Part shown: piece after piece, positions 1-4,832 of the stretch
Position numbering within the stretch: position 1 is the first letter of the stretch
Layout: every line of letters starts with the position of its first letter
Source of the DNA: an uncultured Lachnospiraceae bacterium
GTDB taxonomy: Bacteria > Bacillota > Clostridia > Lachnospirales > Lachnospiraceae
Direction: 5' to 3'
NCBI GenBank assembly: GCA_902767065.1
Contig: CACXFW010000305.1
Coordinates: 1-5,710, forward strand
Length of the DNA: 5,710 bases
Program-made: the position numbers and the translations under genes
The notes under the pieces: model-generated
Told to the model about the DNA's origin: nothing
The model's input: the letters and a program-made list of their open reading frames with translations, nothing else
Database searches by the model: none

Positions 1-2
1 AA

Positions 3-143
3 GGTACTTCCAGGGAATATGCTCCGATCGAATTCCCTGCCGTGGCCGATTTTAATGTTGTTTCGGCGCTGGTTGAAGCAGCGAAGGAAGACGGAACGCC
101 GTGGCATGTCGGTGTGCGTATCGTTTATCCGTGCGGTTCATAA
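3..143 (+). pseudogene. udp: Uridine phosphorylase fragment (5' end outside window, 3' end lost)
   Basis: Reading from position 3, the frame gives [17 protein letters not shown] and then a helix-like stretch ending TPWHVGV. The EFPAVADF block followed by 'ALVEAAK' and 'HVGV' is typical of Firmicutes uridine phosphorylases (PNP_UDP_1 family), which cleave uridine with phosphate to uracil and ribose-1-phosphate in the cytoplasm for pyrimidine salvage. In that family HVGV is normally followed by a segment like VQCKDSFYGQH and roughly another hundred residues. Here it is followed by RIVYPCGS and a TAA stop at 141-143. Family resemblance stops at about position 115, so the gene has lost its C-terminal part, including residues needed for the active site and oligomer. 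Its last codons overlap the 3' end of the convergent glucosidase gene. The start lies outside the window. Family assignment is quite secure; the exact breakpoint is inferred from memory of the family, not from an alignment. Confidence 0.75.
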
Positions 144-1829
144 CAGCTCAAGGACGATCCCCTGCCAGCCCGCCAGAAACAACCGCCCGTTTTCCATCCT
201 GCATCCTTCTGCCGTATTCAGAAGCACCTGGCACCGGAACGGAAGCAGGACGGACTCCTCCTCCGGTTTCAGATTTGCAAGAACAAGCAAATGGCGCTCC
301 CCCTTGCGGTGATAGGCCAGCAGGCTGCCCCGGTCTTCCCAGGCGGGTTCAAAATCACCCCAGGCAAAGGTGCCAAAATATTTCGGTTCTTTCCGAAGGG
401 AGGCCATTGCCCGGTAGAAGTTCAGAAGGGAATCCGGCCTTTCCTCCTGTTCGCGGACATTGATCCTTGTATACCCCGGATTCACCGGCAGCCACGGCAT
501 TCCGGTGGTGAACCCGGCATTTTCCGTCTCGTCCCACTGCACGGGCGTTCTGGCATTGTCCCTGGACAGCCCCGCAGAGATCTCCAGCGCCTGATCTTCT
601 CCCAGCCCCGCCGCCAGCGATACCCGGTATTCGTCGATCGCAGTGACGTCGTCGAACTCCGCTGCGGATCGGAAGGGATAGTTTTCCATGCCGATCTCCT
701 GCCCCTGATAGATAAAGGGGATCCCGCGCAGCATGAAATACGCCAGCGCCAGGCATTTCTTTCCGGCCTCCGTCCGGCCCTCCGGCGGAAGATACCGGTT
801 GGCGGCACGGGGCCTGTCATGGTTTTCGATGACGTTGGAGAGATACCTGCGCTTCCCTGCGCGGCGCTGGGCGTCCATGACGCATTGCTTGTAGTCCTCG
901 GTGGTGATCCGGTCCCAGGAATACCACCCCAGCCTTTTCATCCCGAACGTGATATGGGAGAAGTCGAACATCGAAGAAAAGTATCCGTCCTCCCCGATCA
1001 TGAGCGGCAGTTCATTTTCCTGATCGTTGAAGACTTCTCCGATGGTGAAGGCCTGGGCCGGCACGAATACGCAGTCCCGCATCTCCCGCAGAAAGACGCC
1101 GAGCCCTTCGACGCTTTCGGCGCTTCTGCCGAGATAGCAAAGTCCGTCCTCCCTGTCCGCCGGTTCGTCCGCGAACGGGAGCTCCTTTTTTATGTAGGTG
1201 ACGGCGTCGATCCGAAACCCGGCGATCCCGCGGTCCAGCCACCATGCGGCATTTCGGTATATGTTTTCTCTGACCTCCGGGTTTTCCCAATTCAGGTCCG
1301 GCTGTTTTTTATGGAAGGTATGCAGATACACTTTATCAGGATGCCCCGGCAGCGGTTCCCATACGGAGCCGCCGAATACCGATCTGTGATTGCAGGGCAG
1401 CTTCCCAGAGGGAGCTATGTCCTCAATATAGAAATACCTTCCGCAGCGCCCCTCCGGGTCCATGCAGGCTTTTCGGAACCACGCATGCTCATCCGAGCAG
1501 TGGTTTGCCACCAAGTCCAGGAGTATGCGCATCCCTCTTTTCCCCGCTTCGGCGATCAGCTCATCCATATCCGAAAGCGTTCCGTACCGCGGGTCGATAT
1601 CGTAATAATCGGAAATATCATATCCATGATCCGCCCAAGGAGAGGGATAGCAAGGAGAGAGCCACAGGATATCCACGCCCAGATCTTTCAGGTAATCCAG
1701 TCTGGAAATCACACCGCGGAGATCTCCGATCCCGTCCCCGTTTGAATCGGAAAAACTCTTCAGATAGATTTGGTAAGCGATCCTGCCGTACCACCAGGCG
1801 CTCTTCCGTTCCGTTGTGTTTCGATCCAT
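138..1829 (-). CDS. GH13 alpha-glucosidase (oligo-1,6-glucosidase/maltase-like)
   Basis: This is a complete 563-residue cytoplasmic glycoside hydrolase of family GH13, in the oligo-1,6-glucosidase-like group, whose members are usually about 540-570 residues. There is no signal peptide. In order: the N-terminal AYQIYLKSF strand; a metal-binding loop DSNGDGIGD (28-36); region I DLVANH (105-110); region V QPDLN (176-180), diagnostic of this group; region II GFRIDAV with the nucleophile Asp208; region III TIGEV with the acid/base Glu265; and region IV IENHD with Asp338. ARTPVQWD (426-433) is also typical. The C-terminal ~70 residues fit the usual beta domain. The enzyme should release glucose from the non-reducing end of short alpha-glucosides. 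The residue after the nucleophile is Ala209, where alpha-1,6-specific relatives carry Val, so an alpha-1,4 (maltase-type) preference is inferred. Trehalose-6-phosphate hydrolase is less likely for the same reason. It is the second gene of an operon, starting 10 bases after the MATE stop. Its stop overlaps the phosphorylase fragment, and no terminator hairpin is seen after it. Confidence 0.93.
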   Translation of the reverse strand: MDRNTTERKSAWWYGRIAYQIYLKSFSDSNGDGIGDLRGVISRLDYLKDLGVDILWLSPCYPSPWADHGYDISDYYDIDPRYGTLSDMDELIAEAGKRGMRILLDLVANHCSDEHAWFRKACMDPEGRCGRYFYIEDIAPSGKLPCNHRSVFGGSVWEPLPGHPDKVYLHTFHKKQPDLNWENPEVRENIYRNAAWWLDRGIAGFRIDAVTYIKKELPFADEPADREDGLCYLGRSAESVEGLGVFLREMRDCVFVPAQAFTIGEVFNDQENELPLMIGEDGYFSSMFDFSHITFGMKRLGWYSWDRITTEDYKQCVMDAQRRAGKRRYLSNVIENHDRPRAANRYLPPEGRTEAGKKCLALAYFMLRGIPFIYQGQEIGMENYPFRSAAEFDDVTAIDEYRVSLAAGLGEDQALEISAGLSRDNARTPVQWDETENAGFTTGMPWLPVNPGYTRINVREQEERPDSLLNFYRAMASLRKEPKYFGTFAWGDFEPAWEDRGSLLAYHRKGERHLLVLANLKPEEESVLLPFRCQVLLNTAEGCRMENGRLFLAGWQGIVLELL

Positions 1830-1836
1830 TTCCGTT

Positions 1837-1842
1837 TCCCTA
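1837..1842 (-). promoter_or_regulatory. Ribosome binding site of the glucosidase gene, overlapping the MATE stop codon
   Basis: On the minus strand TAGGGA precedes the glucosidase ATG by 7 bases. Its first three bases are the TAG stop of the MATE gene. The overlap supports this ATG and suggests that ribosomes ending the transporter gene help start the glucosidase. Confidence 0.7.
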
Positions 1843-3576
1843 GATCTTCATGATCAGCGTATTGATCCCGGCGCTGTTATAGTAGTCGATCTGCCGGGCC
1901 AGTCCCGCCGTAAGCCGTATGCCGATATTCTTTTCGGGCGTCTCCGGATGAAACAGCTCTATGCGCTTTCGCGGATCAAATTCGGGGCAGTTGTCCCGAA
2001 TGCGGATGGTCAGTTCATTCTGCGCGACGATGCGCACATCCACTTGGGGGGGGTTCCCGTGGCGCGCTCCGTGCTGGAGCGTATTCGTGGCCATCTCCTC
2101 CACACAGACCCCGGCAAAAAACGAGGTTCGCTGCCCGATTCCTCTCTCCTTGCAGAAGTCGATGACCGATGCGGAAACGCCGGTCACATCCTCCATGCTT
2201 TTTACGGTGTATTCCCTGTATTCATCCGGAGCGGCGCCAAAGCTGTCAGACAGATTCAAAACCGTGGAAGGGCTGAGATCGATCTTCTTTTTCATGCTCC
2301 ACGCATAGCACAGCATCACTGCGACGCACAGGATATCGACCCATGTGTTGGCAAGCCAGGCGGCATTGGTTCCGAACCGCGGCACGGTGAGGGCGACCGT
2401 CATCCCGATCAGGGAGGTCTCGCCCACCGACAGGATGTTGACAAGCATCATCTTCCCCTGGGCGTTACTGGAATTAAGCAGGCAGCTCAGGAAGATATTG
2501 ACCGGATAGAACAGGAATCCCAGAAGAAACATCTGTTTTCCCATTTCCCACGCCGCCGTGCCGGACTGGAAGAAAAGGCTGGAAAGGAACGGGGAGCAAA
2601 GCATGATCGCCGCCACAATGATGATAAAGCAGGTCTCGCCGATCCGCAGGGCGATCCGGAACAGCCCGACAAAGCTGCCGCGATCCTTCTCTCCGTAATA
2701 CAGACCGGAAAGGGACAGATAGGCGCTTCCGAACCCGCCGGAGACGATGCCCAGGATGGCGCATACAGAGCCGAGAACATTCACGACCGCCACGCCGTCC
2801 GCGCCCGCATATCCGGACAGGGTATAGTTGAACAGAGTGTTTTTGACAAGCAGGCCCAACGTAAACATCAGCGAAGGGATCCCTCGCGCCGCCGCCTGTC
2901 TTACCGGCTTCCACTCCAGGCGGGCCCTGGTAAAATGAAGGGTCTTGTCCTTTTTGCAAAAACCCGGCAGCAGAATAATAAGCGCCAGCAGGCTGCTGAA
3001 CGTGGTGGCAAGACCGATGCCGAGCGTACCCATGCCTGCCATGAGCAGGTCCCCCGCCGCGTTTCCCAGTGCCATGGCGCCTGCGCTCAGATAGGAACGG
3101 CGCATATCGTTGTTGAAGGCGACAAGCGCCATGAGCATCGCGCAAAGAGCCTGCGCGGGAACTCCCGGCATATATCCGAGGATATAGTCGCTGAGCATCC
3201 CATGGACCGCCCCCTTTGCGCCAAGCAGCGCCGCAAGGCTGTCTCTGAACCCGATGCAGACAATGGCAAACACGGCGGACAGGATGCCGAGAAAGAAAAA
3301 CACACTGATAAACAGCGAGTGGATCTGATCCTTTTTGCCGGCGCCGATGTAATTTCCGCAAAGGACCTGAACGCCGAGCACGATCATGTTATAGAAGCCC
3401 ACCGCCGTTGCCACGGGGGAGAAATATCCCATCGCCGCCAGGGCATCCGTTCCCAGAAGACGGCTGACGATGACATTGTCTATGAAACAGCACAGGCTCG
3501 ACGCCATCATGACGAACATGTTGACGATCATCATTTTGACAAACGCGCTACGGATCAGCTCTTTATTTAATTGCAT
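1840..3576 (-). CDS. MATE-family transporter fused to a C-terminal HATPase (anti-sigma/RsbW-like) domain
   Basis: This is a 578-residue protein in two parts. Residues 1 to about 428 form a standard-length MATE transporter with about twelve hydrophobic segments in two related halves. Signature stretches are FIDNVIVSRLLGTDALAA near residue 31 and VQVLCGNYIGAGKKD near 69-83; the second half has GLYYGEKDRG (291-300). A lysine-rich SMKKK (427-431) ends the last segment and should be cytoplasmic. Residues ~445-578 resemble a GHKL ATP-binding domain of the HATPase_c_2 / RsbW type: N-box VEEMATNTLQHG (Glu494, Asn498), G1-like DNCPEFDP (528-535), G2-like NIGIRLTAGLA (550-560), and a closing strand GINTLIMKI. 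MATE proteins export cationic or other small molecules using Na+ or H+ gradients. What the ATPase domain does here is unknown; sensing or signalling is a guess. The frame is continuous, so the fusion is real in this sequence. The glycines of the G1 box are replaced, so ATP binding may be weak. It is the first gene of the operon with the glucosidase. An AAGGA site 9 bases upstream supports this start. Confidence 0.92.
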   Translation of the reverse strand: MQLNKELIRSAFVKMMIVNMFVMMASSLCCFIDNVIVSRLLGTDALAAMGYFSPVATAVGFYNMIVLGVQVLCGNYIGAGKKDQIHSLFISVFFFLGILSAVFAIVCIGFRDSLAALLGAKGAVHGMLSDYILGYMPGVPAQALCAMLMALVAFNNDMRRSYLSAGAMALGNAAGDLLMAGMGTLGIGLATTFSSLLALIILLPGFCKKDKTLHFTRARLEWKPVRQAAARGIPSLMFTLGLLVKNTLFNYTLSGYAGADGVAVVNVLGSVCAILGIVSGGFGSAYLSLSGLYYGEKDRGSFVGLFRIALRIGETCFIIIVAAIMLCSPFLSSLFFQSGTAAWEMGKQMFLLGFLFYPVNIFLSCLLNSSNAQGKMMLVNILSVGETSLIGMTVALTVPRFGTNAAWLANTWVDILCVAVMLCYAWSMKKKIDLSPSTVLNLSDSFGAAPDEYREYTVKSMEDVTGVSASVIDFCKERGIGQRTSFFAGVCVEEMATNTLQHGARHGNPPQVDVRIVAQNELTIRIRDNCPEFDPRKRIELFHPETPEKNIGIRLTAGLARQIDYYNSAGINTLIMKI

Positions 3577-3700
3577 AAGACACCATCCTTTTCCGTATTT
3601 GCGTTTCCCTGTCCCGGATGCGCAGGATCAGCACGTTCATGCCCAGGATGTTCTGACAGCGGGGATCCGGGGCGTTTTCCGCATTGCCGCCCAGGCCGCA
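3563..3700 (-). pseudogene. Possible C-terminal remnant of a second HATPase-domain protein
   Basis: A frame on the minus strand is open from about 3793 to a TAA at 3563-3565, without a convincing start. From about 3700 onward its codons end almost always in G or C, like the neighbouring genes. It encodes QNILGMNVLILRI (3617-3655), then a short charged tail that overlaps the first codons of the MATE gene. This stretch matches the end of the MATE-HATPase protein itself: NSAGINTLIMKI against NILGMNVLILRI, sharing N, G, N, L, I and I with conservative changes between. Such a closing strand is typical of HATPase_c_2 domains. My reading is a decayed relative of the fused ATPase domain, perhaps left from a tandem copy or an adjacent regulator. 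The match is short, so chance resemblance is possible. Confidence 0.33.
3586..3590 (-). promoter_or_regulatory. Ribosome binding site of the MATE-HATPase gene
   Basis: AAGGA on the minus strand lies 9 bases before the ATG at 3574-3576. It supports that ATG as the start; no in-frame start further upstream has a comparable site. Confidence 0.6.
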
Positions 3701-3831
3701 GGACCCCTTTGCCAAAATCAACACCCTGCCCTTTGATAAAAAAGAAAATCCCCGTGTACCCAGGCGGCGTTCAAGCGCATCGCGCCAATGCCGCTATGTC
3801 CAAGCTTGACAAGGATTTCCCTACAAAACAA

Positions 3832-3860
3832 AGAATACCATCAGGCTGGGTATAAATCAA
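3832..3860 (-). promoter_or_regulatory. Candidate sigma-A-type promoter for the MATE-glucosidase operon
   Basis: On the minus strand TTGATT (3855-3860) and TATTCT (3832-3837) are separated by exactly 17 bases, an acceptable -35/-10 pair with four matches to consensus in each box. The orientation fits transcription into the operon. The 9-base inverted repeat touches the -35 box, so a regulator could act there. This is based on pattern only. Confidence 0.33.
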
Positions 3861-3919
3861 GATGCGGAAACCCTCTGACCGCTTTGACGGCTTGCAGCAT
3901 ACAAGACAGACGCATCTTG
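3858..3919. repeat. 9-base inverted repeat, CAAGATGCG / CGCATCTTG
   Basis: CAAGATGCG at 3858-3866 is matched by its exact complement CGCATCTTG at 3911-3919, with 44 bases between. The left arm abuts the candidate -35 box. It could be an operator pair, a long-loop RNA structure, or the edges of a small decayed element; the sequence does not decide. Confidence 0.4.
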
Positions 3920-3941
3920 CGGTACAATAAGTATTCCATCA

Positions 3942-3967
3942 GTCAAGTCCGAATTTGTGTGTAAATA
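3942..3967. repeat. IS256-type terminal inverted repeat (surviving end)
   Basis: Reading inward on the plus strand, the sequence runs AAGTCCGAATTTGTGTG and then TAAATACC. This resembles the end of IS256 itself, which has AAGTCCG followed by an ATTGTGTAAA stretch. The outer boundary is probably within a few bases of 3942. The partner repeat is not in the window. The comparison is from memory of the family. Confidence 0.55.
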
Positions 3968-3994
3968 CCTTTAGGTAGGTTGATCGATGTGCCG

Positions 3995-4051
3995 CGATTT
4001 TTCCCAGACGGAGTGAGGGGCGTAGCCCCGAGCGGAGGCTGGGAAAAATCG
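3995..4051. repeat. Large palindrome with nested hairpin in the IS tail
   Basis: CGATTTTTCCCAG (3995-4007) and CTGGGAAAAATCG (4039-4051) are perfect 13-base complements. Between them GGGGC (4017-4021) and GCCCC (4025-4029) form an inner stem with a GTA loop. A GCCG/CGGC pair just outside extends the structure across a small bulge. There is no T-run after either arm, so it is not a standard terminator. It lies downstream of the transposase stop. Confidence 0.75.
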
Positions 4052-4066
4052 GCCGGCGTCATCATG

Positions 4067-4083
4067 GGGATGCAACGCATCCC
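4067..4083. repeat. 7-base hairpin GGGATGC-aac-GCATCCC
   Basis: This is a perfect 7-base stem with a three-base loop, lying 15 bases from the large palindrome and part of the same structured tail. Just beyond it, CCTCACTC (4087-4094) is the complement of GAGTGAGG (4011-4018) inside the large palindrome, so alternative long-range pairing is possible. Confidence 0.7.
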
Positions 4084-4115
4084 TTGCCTCACTCAGAGCG
4101 CAGATGGCTGGCGTT

Positions 4116-4156
4116 GTCAAGGCCGCCGCAGGCGAGGCTCAAGCCGGTGCCTTGAC
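4116..4156. repeat. Cloverleaf-like palindrome with two inner hairpins
   Basis: The outer arms GTCAAGGC (4116-4123) and GCCTTGAC (4149-4156) are exact complements. Inside are two short stems: CGCC-gca-GGCG (4124-4134) and GGC with GCC (4136-4145), giving a three-way junction fold. It lies 22 bases past the transposase stop. It is not a tRNA: no anticodon arm or CCA-like end fits. Confidence 0.65.
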
Positions 4157-4178
4157 TGCGGCAGACAGCTGTGCTACC

Positions 4179-4832
4179 TTACGCAGCCCGTAGCTGCTGC
4201 TGTTCCCCTGCGATGACGATGAGTTTGGCAGGTACATCGGATTTCATGAGAGCAGCCAGAGAGTCCTTGCTGAAGATTGCCCTCCCAGCCTGCATAGCTT
4301 CATGAAGCTCTATGAGCACCGAGCCCATGAGCCGAAGCAGGGAATCGTCATTGGGGAATATGCCAATCACTTTGGACCGCCGCTTCAGTTCCTTGTTCAG
4401 CCTTTCAATGTGATTGGATGTGCGGTAATAGCGTCTCAGGCCAGCGGGGAGCAGCATAACAGTCATGGCGCTCTCAAAGCCTTCATCCAGGCAAGACACA
4501 GCGGATTCTGCAACATCACGGTACTCTTCAATAATTCGATCTCGGATTTTTCGAGCCTCGGCAATGCTCTTACAGTTGAACATCTCCTGTAGCTCCGCCC
4601 GGAGACCAGCCTGATATTTCTTCGGCGCCTTATCCGTGATATTGCGGCTGAAATGGAACTGACACCGCTGCCACGGAACGGTTGGAAAGACTTTGCCGAT
4701 GGCGTTCAAAATGCCTTCATGCGCATCTGAAGTAATCATGAGAACGCCTGTCAGCCCACGCTTTTTCAGCCCCAGGAGGAAATCCGTCCAGGTAGCAGCA
4801 GACTCGTTAGCATAAACTCCGAAACCCAGGAT
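4179..4832 (-). pseudogene. IS256-family transposase, N-terminal half missing
   Basis: About 217 residues of an IS256-type (Transposase_mut, DDE) transposase remain of a usual ~400. The preserved part begins ILGFGVYANESAATW at about 4832 and runs in frame through ITSDAHEGI (second catalytic Asp), WQRCQFHFSRN, and TSNHIERLNKELKRR (catalytic Glu), then FPNDDSLLRLMGSVL near the end. The first catalytic Asp and the N-terminal DNA-binding region are absent. An ATG at 4737-4739 could allow a 186-residue product, but no good ribosome binding site precedes it and the product would be inactive. The stop is at 4179-4181. Within the retained part there are no frameshifts, so the truncation is probably recent. 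Codons are less G/C-biased than in the MATE operon. Confidence 0.85.

Larger units (their letters stand above)
3701..3941. other. Non-coding leader between the MATE operon and the IS remnant
   Basis: Together with the IS tail, this belongs to about 600 bases without an intact gene (3577-4178). I see no RNA gene or convincing reading frame here. It contains one plausible minus-strand promoter (3832-3860) and a 9-base inverted repeat (3858-3866 with 3911-3919). CCATCAG occurs twice, at 3838-3844 and again at 3936-3942 next to the IS end. It probably carries the control region of the MATE-glucosidase operon, leaving a leader of about 250 bases. Confidence 0.45.
3942..4832 (-). mobile_element. 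IS256-family insertion sequence remnant (transposase 5' half and one end missing)
   Basis: The element contains the C-terminal part of an IS256-type transposase (stop at 4179), a long non-coding tail, and a recognisable terminal repeat at 3942-3967. The other end is gone: transposase similarity begins abruptly at about 4832, where repA sequence starts. IS256 members are usually about 1.3 kb, so about a third is missing. It cannot transpose by itself. Its surviving end faces the MATE operon leader. Confidence 0.75.

Noticed and set aside
291..1745. Long open frame on the plus strand opposite the glucosidase gene
   Set aside because: It lies wholly antisense to a gene with all GH13 motifs. Its translation is low-complexity and resembles no family I know. 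Such frames are a by-product of G/C-rich third positions on the coding strand.
1816..3570. 584-codon open frame on the plus strand opposite the MATE-HATPase gene
   Set aside because: The translation is rich in His, Arg and Asp with no domain pattern, while the minus strand gives a clear membrane transporter. It is an antisense shadow.
3806..3811. TTGACA as a plus-strand -35 box
   Set aside because: No acceptable -10 box lies 16-18 bases downstream, and no plus-strand gene follows.
3718..3840. Short minus-strand frame containing MRLNAAWVHGDFLF
   Set aside because: It is only about 40 codons, lacks a ribosome binding site, belongs to no family I can name, and overlaps the other open frame in this leader. 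It is not supported as a gene.
3838..3942. CCATCAG repeated at 3838 and 3936 as a target-site duplication
   Set aside because: Seven bases is short for an IS256 duplication (usually 8-9). The two copies also lie on the same side of the IS end, so they do not flank the element.
3995..4051. Rho-independent terminator
   Set aside because: The T-run is inside one arm and not after the stem on either strand, so the usual stem plus U-tract is absent.
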